Shown: positions 43,541 to 52,473 of the stretch, one piece after another
Layout: the number at the start of each line of letters is the position of its first letter
Numbering within the stretch: position 1 is the first letter of the stretch
Assembly: GCA_041390105.1 (NCBI GenBank)
Contig: JAWKQO010000004.1
Location: 310,001-374,000, forward strand
Direction: 5' to 3'
DNA length: 64,000 bases
From: Gemmatimonadota bacterium
Lineage (GTDB): Bacteria > Gemmatimonadota > Gemmatimonadetes > Longimicrobiales > Gaopeijiaceae
Made by a program: the position numbers and the translations under genes
The notes under the pieces: model-generated
Told to the model about the DNA's origin: nothing
The model's database searches: none
Seen by the model: the letters and a program-made list of their open reading frames with translations, nothing else

Positions 43541-45982
43541 ATGCGCAGACTCGCTTCCGCCGCCGCCGTCACCCTGCTCCTGCTCGTGACCCTGGCGTTC
43601 GGCGTGTATCCCACGATCTCCGGCCCGTCCCCCGCGCGCGCGTCGATCTCGGCGGTCGACACACTGGCGGTGGAGGACGCGAACGAGACGGTCCAGACCT
43701 ACTGCCAGCGCTGTCACAACGATCGTGCGCTACGGGGCAACCTCTCGCTGGCGAGCTTCGACGCGGCGGCCATCGCGTCGGATCCCGACGTGGGCGAGAA
43801 GATGATCCGGAAGCTGCGCGCCGGCATGATGCCCCCGGCATCGGCGCGCCGCCCCGAGGAAGCCACCATCGCCGCCCTGGCCGCCACGCTGGAGACGCAG
43901 CTGGACCGCGCGGCCCTGGCGGCGCCCGATCCCGGCTACCGTCCCTTCCAGCGGCTGAACCGGGCCGAGTACGAGCACTCGGTGCACGATCTCCTGGGCC
44001 TCGAGATCGACGCGAACGCGTATCTGCCGCCCGAGACCATGAGCTCGGGCTTCGACAACATCGCGGACGCCCAGATCCTGTCGCCCACCCTGATCGAGGC
44101 CTACCTGACCGCTGCCGGCGAGATCGCACGCATGGCGGTCGGGGACCCCCTGGCAACGCCGAGTGAAGCCACCTACGACGTGCCTCGCTACGCCGAGCAG
44201 CGCGAGCACGTGCCGGGCACGCCCTTTGGCACGCGAGGCGGCGTCTCCGTGATGCACACCTTCCCCGCGGACGGCGAATACACCTTCCGCATGTCGTTCA
44301 TCACCGAGTCCACGGGGAACTTCTTCGGACAGACCTCGCCGTTCGAGGAGCAGATCGAGATCTCGATCGACGGCGAGCGCAAGGCGCTGCTCGACATCGA
44401 TCGCTTCATGCACGTACAGGACCCCAACGGCGCCAATCTCCAGTCCGAGCCCATCCAGGTGAGCGCCGGTCCGCACAATGTCTCGGCCGCCTTCCTGCGC
44501 AGGGCGGAGGGCCCGGTAGACGACGTGCTGCGCCCGCACGAGTGGAGTGTGGCCGATCACAAGATCGGGTACTCCTACGGGATCACCAGCCTGCCCCATC
44601 TGCAGGATCTGGCGATCACCGGTCCGTTCGACGTGACGGGCGTCTCTGAGAATCCGGTCCGCGAGCGGATCTTCACCTGTCGTCCCTCCGGCGCGAGCCA
44701 GGAAGAGCCCTGCGCGCGTGAGATCCTCACCCGCCTGGCCACGCAGGCCTACCGGCGTCCGGTCACCGCGTCCGACGTCGACCCCATCATGGACATCTAC
44801 CGGGACGGCGCCGCGCAGCGCGGCTTCGAGTTCGGCGTGCGCACCGGTCTGCAGGCGGTGCTGGCGAGCCCCGACTTCGTCTTCCGCTTCGAGGAGCCCA
44901 CGCGGGCGGTGGAAGCAGGGGACGTCTACGAGCTGAGTGGCGTCGACCTGGCCGCCCGCCTGTCGTTCTTCCTCTGGGGAACGGCCCCGGACGACGAGCT
45001 CATGGAGCTCGGCCACTCGGGACGGTTGAACGATGCCGAGGTCCTGCGCCAGCAGACGCAGCGCATGCTGGACGACCCGCGCGCGGACGCGCTCGGCGAG
45101 CGCTTCGCCTATCAGTGGCTGCGGTTGTTCGACCTGGACAAGGTACACCCCGATCCGCTGACCTTCCCCGACTATCACGAGCAGCTCGCGCAGGCCATGG
45201 CCACCGAGACCGTGATGTTCTTCAACTACGCGCGTCGCCAGGGACTGTCGCTGTTCGACCTGCTGACCGCGGACTTCACCTTCGTCAACGAGCGGTTGGC
45301 CCGGCACTACGGGATCCCCGGCGTCTCGGGAGATCACTTCCGCAAGGTCTCCTACCCGAACGACGAACGCCGCGGTCTGTTGGGACACGGCAGCGTGCTC
45401 ACGCTGACCTCGCACGCGGATCGCACGTCACCGGTGCTCCGGGGCAAATGGGTCATGGAGGTGTTGCTGGGCAGCCCGCCACCGCCACCGCCCCCGAACG
45501 TGCCTCCGCTGGAGGCTACCGAGGGTGCGGAGGAAGGTCGAATCCTGACGGTGCGGGAGCGCATGGAGCAGCATCGAGCGAATCCGACCTGCAACTCCTG
45601 CCACATCATGATGGATCCGATCGGGCTGGCGCTCGAGAACTACGACGTCACGGGTCGTTGGCGGATCAAGGACGCCGGCGCACCTGTCGACGCCGCGGGT
45701 ACGCTTTACGATGGCGCGACGGTGGAGGGTGTGGCGGGGCTGCGCACTGCGCTGCTGCGCCGGCCCGAGTCGCTGTCTCGCACCTTTACCGAGAATCTCA
45801 TGGCCTATGCCCTGGGCCGGCGGATCGAGGCGAGAGACATGCCGATGATCCGCGCCATCGTGGCCGAAGCCGCCCACGATGATTACCGACTGAGCACGTT
45901 GATCGAGGGCGTGGTGCAGACCGATGCCTTCCGCTTCAAGCGGGCCGCCGCCGTGAACGCGGTGGACCCTGCCGGAAACTGA
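43541..45982 (+). CDS. DUF1592 family cytochrome (DUF1587/1592/1588/1585/1595 domains)
   Basis: This 813-residue exported protein carries the multi-DUF architecture first noted in planctomycetes. The N-terminal segment LASAAAVTLLLLVTLAFGVYP is a signal or anchor. A c-type heme motif CQRCH (C55-C58-H59) starts the cytochrome-like domain, followed by DUF1587 (FQRLNRAEYEHSVHDLLGLE), a carbohydrate-binding-like insert (about 190-330), DUF1595/DUF1592 (ILTRLATQAYRRPVT, LAARLSFFLWGTAPDDEL) and DUF1588. The DUF1588/DUF1585 junction has a second CxxCH, CNSCH (684-688), in CNSCHIMMDPIGLALENYD. Heme binding implies redox work outside the cytoplasm. A GTG at 43505 is an alternative start, but the ATG has the better GAGGAG site. 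DUF1552 follows after 28 bases. Confidence 0.92.
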   Translation: MRRLASAAAVTLLLLVTLAFGVYPTISGPSPARASISAVDTLAVEDANETVQTYCQRCHNDRALRGNLSLASFDAAAIASDPDVGEKMIRKLRAGMMPPASARRPEEATIAALAATLETQLDRAALAAPDPGYRPFQRLNRAEYEHSVHDLLGLEIDANAYLPPETMSSGFDNIADAQILSPTLIEAYLTAAGEIARMAVGDPLATPSEATYDVPRYAEQREHVPGTPFGTRGGVSVMHTFPADGEYTFRMSFITESTGNFFGQTSPFEEQIEISIDGERKALLDIDRFMHVQDPNGANLQSEPIQVSAGPHNVSAAFLRRAEGPVDDVLRPHEWSVADHKIGYSYGITSLPHLQDLAITGPFDVTGVSENPVRERIFTCRPSGASQEEPCAREILTRLATQAYRRPVTASDVDPIMDIYRDGAAQRGFEFGVRTGLQAVLASPDFVFRFEEPTRAVEAGDVYELSGVDLAARLSFFLWGTAPDDELMELGHSGRLNDAEVLRQQTQRMLDDPRADALGERFAYQWLRLFDLDKVHPDPLTFPDYHEQLAQAMATETVMFFNYARRQGLSLFDLLTADFTFVNERLARHYGIPGVSGDHFRKVSYPNDERRGLLGHGSVLTLTSHADRTSPVLRGKWVMEVLLGSPPPPPPPNVPPLEATEGAEEGRILTVRERMEQHRANPTCNSCHIMMDPIGLALENYDVTGRWRIKDAGAPVDAAGTLYDGATVEGVAGLRTALLRRPESLSRTFTENLMAYALGRRIEARDMPMIRAIVAEAAHDDYRLSTLIEGVVQTDAFRFKRAAAVNAVDPAGN

Positions 45983-46010
45983 CCCTCTACGCGACCTGGA
46001 GAACCCAGCG

Positions 46011-47438
46011 ATGAACATCCTCACCGGCAAGCACATCCCCCGCCGCACCTTCCTGCAGGGAATGGGGGTTTCGGTGTCGCTGCCCTTCCTGGACGCGATG
46101 CTTCCCTCGGGCCGCCTCTTCGGCCGCACGGCGGCCGAATTCGACAAGACGCGACTGGTCGCCATCGAGATGGTGCACGGGGCCGCGGGAGCCAGCGAGT
46201 ACGGCGCCGCCCAGAACTTCTGGTCGCCGGCCGCCACGGGAAGCGGCTTCGATCTCACGCCCACGGCCCTCAGCTCACTCGAGCCGTGGCGGAACTACCT
46301 GACCATTGTGTCAGACACCGACGTACGGAACGCCGAGGCGTTCGAGACGCCGGAGATCGGAGGGGACCACTTTCGCTCCAGCGCGGTGTTCCTGACCCAG
46401 TCCCACCCGCATCAAACGGTGGGCTCGGACATCTACGCGGGCACGTCGATGGACCAGCTGTTCGCCCAGAAGTTCGGGCAGGACACACCCATCCCCTCGC
46501 TCCAACTCTGCATCGAGAACATCGATCAGTCGGGCGGATGCGCCTACGGCTATGCCTGCGTGTACACGGACACCATCAGCTGGGCCTCGCCCACCGAGCC
46601 CTTGCCGATGATCCGCGACCCGCGCGTGGCCTTCGACATGCTGTTCGGTGCCGGGGGCACGCCCGCCGAGCGTGCCAGCCGCAGGCGTACCAACAAGTCG
46701 ATCCTGGACTTCATCGCCACGCGCGTGAGCCAACTGAACCGCGAGTTGGGTGCTGGTGACCGGGCCCGCATGGAGCGCTACATCGAGAACATCCGGGAAT
46801 TGGAGCGCCGCATCCAGATGGTCGAGGCCTACAACACGAGTGGTGAGCTGCGGGATCTACCCGAAGCCCCGGCCGGTGTACCCGATTCGTTCGAAGAGCA
46901 CGTCAAGCTGATGTTCGACCTGCAGGCCTTGGCCTTCGCGTCGGACATGACGCGCACGTTCTCGTTCAAGATGGGCCGTGACTCCTCGGCCCGCGTCTTC
47001 CCCGAGAGCGGCATCGACAAGCCCTTCCATCCGGCGTCGCACCACGGCAACAATCCCAAGGCCATCGAGGACTTCGCCGAGATCAACCGCTACCACGTCA
47101 GCATGCTTCCCTATTTCATGCAGAAGCTGGCGGACCTCGAGGAGGGCGACTCTTCGCTCCTCGACAAGACCATGATCGTGTACGGGTCCCCCATGGGCGA
47201 TCCGAACGTCCACAACCACAAGCGGTGCCCACTCCTGATCGCCGGCGGTGCCAACGGTCAGATGCAGGGCAACCTGCACGTCAAGGCGGCGCCCGGCACG
47301 CCGATGGCCAACGTGATGCTGAGCCTGCTGCACAAGTTGGGCGTCGACGAGGAGTCCTTCGGAGACAGCACGGGCGAGTTCCAGTTCCGGGACGTGATCG
47401 TCGATGACGGCTCCAGCAGCAAGGGGTCGGATCGATGA
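46011..47438 (+). CDS. DUF1552 domain protein, Tat-type export signal (operon copy)
   Basis: This 475-residue DUF1552 protein has a twin-arginine signal (PRRTFLQGMG, R11-R12), so it is likely exported folded. It is strongly similar to the orphan copy at 37439-38848 over the whole length, sharing GGDHFRSSAVFLTQ, GGCAYGYACVYTDT, FDLQALAFASDMTR, HPASHHGNN and NHKRCPLLIAGGANG. The family regularly sits directly after DUF1592 genes, and the two are thought to work together, but no function has been shown. The His- and Cys-containing motifs could hold a metal. Its TGA overlaps the start of the ankyrin gene by 4 bases (ATGA), so the two are translated together. Confidence 0.93.
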   Translation: MNILTGKHIPRRTFLQGMGVSVSLPFLDAMLPSGRLFGRTAAEFDKTRLVAIEMVHGAAGASEYGAAQNFWSPAATGSGFDLTPTALSSLEPWRNYLTIVSDTDVRNAEAFETPEIGGDHFRSSAVFLTQSHPHQTVGSDIYAGTSMDQLFAQKFGQDTPIPSLQLCIENIDQSGGCAYGYACVYTDTISWASPTEPLPMIRDPRVAFDMLFGAGGTPAERASRRRTNKSILDFIATRVSQLNRELGAGDRARMERYIENIRELERRIQMVEAYNTSGELRDLPEAPAGVPDSFEEHVKLMFDLQALAFASDMTRTFSFKMGRDSSARVFPESGIDKPFHPASHHGNNPKAIEDFAEINRYHVSMLPYFMQKLADLEEGDSSLLDKTMIVYGSPMGDPNVHNHKRCPLLIAGGANGQMQGNLHVKAAPGTPMANVMLSLLHKLGVDEESFGDSTGEFQFRDVIVDDGSSSKGSDR

Positions 47439-49237
47439 ACGCCCGTTCGGGTGTGCGGAGGCGGAGCGGAGCGCTGAGCGCGTTGTTGGCGTCCACGCTG
47501 CTCCTGGCCGCGACGGGTCCTGAGTCCCCGGTCGCCGATGCCGCGATGCGGGGAGAGCGCGAGGCCGTGCGGGCACTCCTGTCCCGAGGCGCCGACGTCA
47601 ATGCCGCACAGGGTGACGGAATGACGGCGCTGCACTGGGCGGCGGAGCGTGGCGACGCGGAGCTCGCCCGCCTGCTGTTGGAGGCCGGCGCGGAGGTGGG
47701 CACCGCCACACGCAATGGCGCCTACACCCCTCTGCACCTGGCGGCCCGCGTCGGAGATGCGGCCACGGTGCGCGCGCTCCTGGACGCCGGAGCCGACGTA
47801 CGGGCGGCCACCACGACCGGCGGCGCACTGCCCCTGCACCTCGCAGCGGCCTCGGCCAGCGCAGAAGCGGTGGAGGCCCTGCTGGCGGCCGGAGCGGACG
47901 CGGACGCGCCGGACGAGGTGTACGGACAGACGGCGCTGATGTACGCCGCCGCCGCAGGCCGCCTCGGCTCCGTCCAGAGTCTCCTGGCCGCCGGCGCCGA
48001 TGTGTCGCTCACCTCCAAGGTGGTCGACGTGGCCGAGCGTGCCCAGCGCGATCGCGGGGCCCAGGTGGAGCGCAACCGCCGCGTGCGTGCTGCCCGCTCC
48101 GCCGCCATGGGCAATTCGAACGCGGGGACTGCCCAGGGCCGTGGCGGACAGGGCGCCGCCGCGGGTCAGCGGCCCGGCCAAGGCCGGCGGGACGACGCCG
48201 AGTACCTCCCGCAGCGCATGCAGGAAGACGTAGAGCCGCTGTCCTACGGACAACTGGTCGGCGGTCAGGGCGGCCTGGCGGCGCTTCACTACGCGGTTCG
48301 CCAAGGGCATGGGGACGTGGCCCACGCGCTCCTGGCTGCCGGGGCCGACATCGATCAAGTCACGGGCGGTGATCACACCTCACCGCTGCTCATGGCCTGC
48401 ATCAACGGCTACTTCGACCTGGCCCTCGAGCTCCTGGACGGCGGTGCGGACGTGAACCTGGCCAGCGACGCGGGCGCCACGCCCTTGTTCGCGGTCATCA
48501 ACACGCACTGGGCACCCAAGTCGCGCTATCCCCAGCAGATGGCCTACCAGAACCAGCGCGCCGGGTACATGGAGATGATGGAGACGTTCCTGAAGGCGGG
48601 GGCTGATCCCAATGCTCGCTTGACCAAGCATCTCTGGTATCTCGGGTACAACTTCGACCTGCTTCAGGTCGACGTCGCGGGCGCCACCCCGTTCTGGCGA
48701 GCCGCCTACGCCACCGACGTGCCGGCCATGCGTCTGCTGGTGGCCAATGGCGCCGATCCCAACATCCCGACCAAGAAGGTCCCCGCCCGCCGTGGCGGTG
48801 AGTCGGACCAGGGAGACATCAGCGACGATCCGTCGGGACTGCCCCCGGTTCCCATCGGAGGCCCGGCCGTGTACCCGATCCACGCGGCGTCCGGTGTCGG
48901 ATACGGCGAAGGTTTCGCCGGCAACGCCCACCGACACGTTCCGGACGGCTGGGTCCCGGCGGTCCGCTATCTGGTCGAGGAGCAGCATGCGGACGTGAAT
49001 GCTCGTGATGCCAACGGCTACAGCGCTCTGCATCACGCTGCCGCCCGCGGAGACGTGGAGCTGATCCAGTACCTGGTGGATCACGGGGCCGATGTGACCG
49101 TGGTGAGCCGCCGGGGTCAGACGGCGGCGGACATGGCCAACGGGCCGGTCCAGCGCGTCCAGCCGTGGCCGGAAGCGCTGGCGCTGCTCGAACGGCTGGG
49201 CTCCAAGAACAACAACCGCTGCGTGTCGTGCGAGTAG
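47435..49237 (+). CDS. exported ankyrin-repeat protein ending in CxxC
   Basis: This 600-residue protein has an N-terminal signal-like hydrophobic stretch (LSALLASTLLLAATG) followed by ankyrin repeats. Repeats with the ALHWAAERGDAELARLLLEAGA pattern occupy about 35-190, a Gln/Gly/Arg-rich low-complexity insert about 205-265, more repeats about 275-350 and 420-450, and a last pair near 515-580. Ankyrin domains bind other proteins, so it may be a scaffold for the DUF1592/DUF1552 proteins outside the cytoplasm. The very C-terminus reads RCVSCE (CxxC at 596-599), outside any repeat, and might form a disulfide or bind metal. It is coupled to DUF1552 by an ATGA overlap and to the next gene by a 10-base overlap. 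Confidence 0.92.
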   Translation: MNARSGVRRRSGALSALLASTLLLAATGPESPVADAAMRGEREAVRALLSRGADVNAAQGDGMTALHWAAERGDAELARLLLEAGAEVGTATRNGAYTPLHLAARVGDAATVRALLDAGADVRAATTTGGALPLHLAAASASAEAVEALLAAGADADAPDEVYGQTALMYAAAAGRLGSVQSLLAAGADVSLTSKVVDVAERAQRDRGAQVERNRRVRAARSAAMGNSNAGTAQGRGGQGAAAGQRPGQGRRDDAEYLPQRMQEDVEPLSYGQLVGGQGGLAALHYAVRQGHGDVAHALLAAGADIDQVTGGDHTSPLLMACINGYFDLALELLDGGADVNLASDAGATPLFAVINTHWAPKSRYPQQMAYQNQRAGYMEMMETFLKAGADPNARLTKHLWYLGYNFDLLQVDVAGATPFWRAAYATDVPAMRLLVANGADPNIPTKKVPARRGGESDQGDISDDPSGLPPVPIGGPAVYPIHAASGVGYGEGFAGNAHRHVPDGWVPAVRYLVEEQHADVNARDANGYSALHHAAARGDVELIQYLVDHGADVTVVSRRGQTAADMANGPVQRVQPWPEALALLERLGSKNNNRCVSCE

Positions 49238-50094
49238 CCCGGAGTCGGCGGAGCCGTGCGACCCGCACGCTCCGCCGACCGCGCCTCCCGCGCACGGCCT
49301 TCCTCAGCGCCCTCGCCAGCATCCTGCTCCCCGTCTCGCTGTCGGCGACCTGGTCGGTCATCGCGGTAGACTCCCGCACCGGGCAGGTCATCATCGCCTC
49401 GGCCACCTGCGTGCCGCAGGAGCGCCTGTACGGGTTCCCCTCGGAAGGCCTGATGGACGTGCAGGCCATCGTGGTGCCGGGCGTCGGAGTGGCCGCCGCC
49501 CAGGCGGGTGTGGACCGGACGCGCCGCAATCAGTCGCTGATCTACCGCGAGCTCAAGCGCGGCACCGCGCCCGAACAGATCATCGAGATGCTGAGCGCCG
49601 ATTCCGCGTTCCAGTCGCGGCAGTTCGGCATCGTGGACATGCAGGGGCGCTGCGCGGGTCACTCCGGAAGCCGCAACGGACAGGCGTCGCTCTGGCAGGC
49701 GGACAGCATCCCGGAGTTGGGGATCTATTTCTCGGTGCAAGGCAACATCCTGACGTCCGACGACGTGGTGCATGAAGCCGTGACGGCCTTCAAGGCCGAG
49801 GGCGGCACGATGGCCGATCGCGTGATGGCTGCAATGGAAGCGGCCGACGCCGCCGGTGGAGATTCCCGCTGCAGCTGCAGCACCGACCCCGTGCTGGAGG
49901 CACCCTGCACGCACAAGACGGCACACGTGGCCTACATCCGGGGGGCCGAGCCCACCGGAGTGGACGGTGCCTCGCGCGAATTCTTCATCAACGTCACGGA
50001 CCAGGACATTCGTCCGGGAGAGAACGCCAATCCGGTGACCACGCTCCGGATGCGCTACGAGCGCTGGAAGGCGGAGGGCGGTGGCCGGGAGTAG
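49228..50094 (+). CDS. DUF1028 domain protein, exported
   Basis: This 288-residue protein matches DUF1028, whose members have an Ntn-hydrolase-like fold but no proven activity. From the chosen GTG, which overlaps the ankyrin stop by 10 bases, it has an Arg-rich N-terminus and a hydrophobic signal (AFLSALASILLPVSLSA). Mature TWSVIAVDSRTGQVIIASATCVP is the family entry motif, followed by VPGVGVAAAQAGVD. A Cys-rich segment CSCSTDPVLEAPC (about 215-227) is unusual and may form disulfides. It is the fourth gene of the DUF1592 operon, and DUF5916 starts 9 bases after its stop. Confidence 0.88.
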   Translation: MRVARSRRSRATRTLRRPRLPRTAFLSALASILLPVSLSATWSVIAVDSRTGQVIIASATCVPQERLYGFPSEGLMDVQAIVVPGVGVAAAQAGVDRTRRNQSLIYRELKRGTAPEQIIEMLSADSAFQSRQFGIVDMQGRCAGHSGSRNGQASLWQADSIPELGIYFSVQGNILTSDDVVHEAVTAFKAEGGTMADRVMAAMEAADAAGGDSRCSCSTDPVLEAPCTHKTAHVAYIRGAEPTGVDGASREFFINVTDQDIRPGENANPVTTLRMRYERWKAEGGGRE

Positions 50095-50103
50095 CTGCTG
50101 TCC

Positions 50104-52431
50104 GTGATCGATCGGTTCCTCCGCCTTGTTCTCCCGCCCGTCACGCTTGGGGTCCTGCTCGGCCTTCCCGCATCCGCCCTCGCCCAGGAGGCGCCGCTGC
50201 GGGCTCGGGAGCGCTCCGGCTCGGTGGTCATGCACGGAGGCTCGGAGGCCAGCGGCGTCATCGACCTCCCACGACTGCGTGGCGTCGTCACGTTGGACGG
50301 AGTCAGCGACGAGGACGCCTGGGCCGACGTCCCCACGCTCGACCTCACCATGTACGAGCCCACCTACCGGGGCTCGAGCGACCGCCAGATCGAGCTGCTG
50401 GTCGCCTACGACGACGAGGCCGTCTACGTCGCGGGCCGCTTCTATCACGCGGATCCCTCCGCCATTCGCGCCTTCTCGCTGACCCGGGATCGCTGGAGCG
50501 GAGACGACAGCTTCGGGATCCTGCTGGACACCTTCAACGACAACGAGAACGCGCTCCGCTTCGTGGGGATGCCCTTGGGCGCCCGCATGGACATGTCGAT
50601 CACCGGCGATGGGCAGAACGCCGATGGGGGTGGCGGAGGGGGCGGCGGCGGATTGGGGCCCCGCAACAACGCCTGGAACACGTTCTGGGATCTGGAGACG
50701 CGGATCACCGAAGACGGCTGGTTCGGGGAGATGCGCATTCCCTTCTCCAGCCTGCGCTTCGAGAGCCTGCCCGACGGCTCGGTCGTGATGGGGATGATGG
50801 TCTACGCCTACGAGCCGGGGCAGGGCAACCGCTGGACGTTTCCCGCCATTCCGCGGCAGTTCCCCTACACGCAGGTCTCCGTGTGGCAGGACGTGCGGCT
50901 CCGGGACGTAGCCCCGCGCAATCCCGTCTACATCAGTCCCTACGCGCTCACCAGCACGGCCTATGCGGCGTCGCTCGCTCCGGACGAGAGCGGTTACGTG
51001 GGTGCGTCGGATCGCAGCGTGGAGGTAGGCGCCGACCTGAAGCTCAACCCCACCCCGAATCTGACGCTGGACCTGACGGCCAACACGGACTTCGCTGCCG
51101 TGGAGGCCGATCAGCAACAGGTCAATCTCACGCGCTTCTCACTGTTCTTCGAGGAAAAGCGGCCGTTCTTCCAGGAGCGCGCCGGTATCTTCCAGTTCGA
51201 GACCGGCGCCGATCAAGGCACGCTGTTCTACTCGCGTCGGATCGGCTTGGCGGAGGGCCAGCCCGTCCGCATCCTGGGCGGCGCTCGGCTCGTGGGCCGG
51301 GTGGGCAGTTGGGACCTCGGGTTCATCGAGATGCAGACGGCCGGTCAGGACAGCGTGTCCGCGGAGAACTTCGGGGTGCTCCGCCTGCGGCGACGGGTCC
51401 TCAACGCCAATTCGTTCGTGGGGGCGATGGCCACCAGCCGCATCGATGCCGAGGGCGCCTACAACGCGACCTACGGCGTGGACGGGCTCGTGCGCGTGGC
51501 CGGAAACGAGTACCTCACGGTGAAGTGGCTGCAGACGCTGCAGGGGGGCGACCCGGAGCACGAGCTCCTGCCCGGGGGCGTCGACGCGGGACGCATGGTG
51601 GTGGACTGGACGCGGAGGCAGGTGCAGGGGCTCAGCTATCAGCATGCCTTCACCTGGTCCGGTCCGGGCTACGATCCCGGAGTAGGTTTCGAACCCCGCT
51701 CGGACTTCATGCGCGCCCAGAGCGACTGGAACTACCAGTGGTTTCCCTCGCAGTCGTCACGGTTCCGGCGTGTCTGGGTGGGCTCCAAGAGCAACCTGTG
51801 GATCCGCAACGCGGACGATGAGGTCGACAGCGGCCTGTTCAACCCCTTCCTCCAGATCGAGACCAAGCCCGGCGCCTCGGTACAAGTCTCCACGACCACG
51901 ACCTACGAGGATGTCCTCGAGCCCTTCTCGCTCTCCGACGAGGCCGAGATCCTGGCGGGGTCGTACTGGGCCACCGAAGCCGCCTTGGAACTGCGGGCGG
52001 CGCGGGGGTGGACCGTTCGCCCCAACCTCACGGCCCGCTTCGGTCGCTTCTACGACGGGTCGCGGCTCGGGTTCGAATCCAACTTCAACTGGGCCGTGAA
52101 CCAGTACCTGGAGTTGGGCGGAGGGTGGGACTGGAACCGGATCCGCTTCGACGAGCGCGCGCAAGCATTCGACTCGAACCTGATTCGCCTCCGAGCCCAG
52201 GGCGCGCTCAACACCGAGATCTCGCTCAACGCGTTCGTGCAGTACAACTCGCTGTCCGGACAGGTGAGCACCAACGCGCGGCTTCGCTACAACTTCCGCG
52301 AAGGTCAGGACCTCTGGCTGGTGTGGAACGAGGGTCTGAACCTTGAACGTGACGTGTTGGGGCTCCCGAGACGGCCCTTCGAGGACGCCCGGACCCTGAC
52401 GCTGAAATACACGCACACCTTGATCCACTAG
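50104..52431 (+). CDS. DUF5916 domain protein, exported (operon copy)
   Basis: This 775-residue exported protein begins at a GTG with a signal ending near ASALAQ. A CBM9-like domain follows (GVVTLDGVSDEDAW to FVGMPLGARMDMS), and then the long DUF5916 beta-rich region with TANTDFAAVEAD and FEEKRPFFQERAG. The C-terminus ends in LKYTHTLIH. A run of eight or nine Gly (bases 50628-50655) splits the CBM9-like domain from the next segment (about 175-184). It is paralogous to the gene at 15037-17301. The barrel-like C-terminus suggests an outer-membrane location, which would place the operon products across the envelope. A GC-rich inverted repeat follows the stop. Confidence 0.9.
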   Translation: MIDRFLRLVLPPVTLGVLLGLPASALAQEAPLRARERSGSVVMHGGSEASGVIDLPRLRGVVTLDGVSDEDAWADVPTLDLTMYEPTYRGSSDRQIELLVAYDDEAVYVAGRFYHADPSAIRAFSLTRDRWSGDDSFGILLDTFNDNENALRFVGMPLGARMDMSITGDGQNADGGGGGGGGGLGPRNNAWNTFWDLETRITEDGWFGEMRIPFSSLRFESLPDGSVVMGMMVYAYEPGQGNRWTFPAIPRQFPYTQVSVWQDVRLRDVAPRNPVYISPYALTSTAYAASLAPDESGYVGASDRSVEVGADLKLNPTPNLTLDLTANTDFAAVEADQQQVNLTRFSLFFEEKRPFFQERAGIFQFETGADQGTLFYSRRIGLAEGQPVRILGGARLVGRVGSWDLGFIEMQTAGQDSVSAENFGVLRLRRRVLNANSFVGAMATSRIDAEGAYNATYGVDGLVRVAGNEYLTVKWLQTLQGGDPEHELLPGGVDAGRMVVDWTRRQVQGLSYQHAFTWSGPGYDPGVGFEPRSDFMRAQSDWNYQWFPSQSSRFRRVWVGSKSNLWIRNADDEVDSGLFNPFLQIETKPGASVQVSTTTTYEDVLEPFSLSDEAEILAGSYWATEAALELRAARGWTVRPNLTARFGRFYDGSRLGFESNFNWAVNQYLELGGGWDWNRIRFDERAQAFDSNLIRLRAQGALNTEISLNAFVQYNSLSGQVSTNARLRYNFREGQDLWLVWNEGLNLERDVLGLPRRPFEDARTLTLKYTHTLIH

Positions 52432-52460
52432 GCGGCGCGCCGCGCCGCCCATCGCTTTTC
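52431..52460 (+). terminator. possible weak terminator after DUF5916 (operon copy)
   Basis: GGCGGCGCG and CGCGCCGCC (52431-52449) form an almost uninterrupted inverted repeat, with ATCGCTTTTCC after it. The loop is very small unless the inner pairs open. It may attenuate rather than end transcription before the M20 peptidase gene. Confidence 0.4.
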
Positions 52461-52473
52461 CGCTGGAGACCCG

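Noticed and set aside
52066..52085. GGTTCGAATCC-like T-loop sequence
   Set aside because: It lies inside the DUF5916 coding frame and I see no acceptor or anticodon stem around it, so it is not a tRNA.
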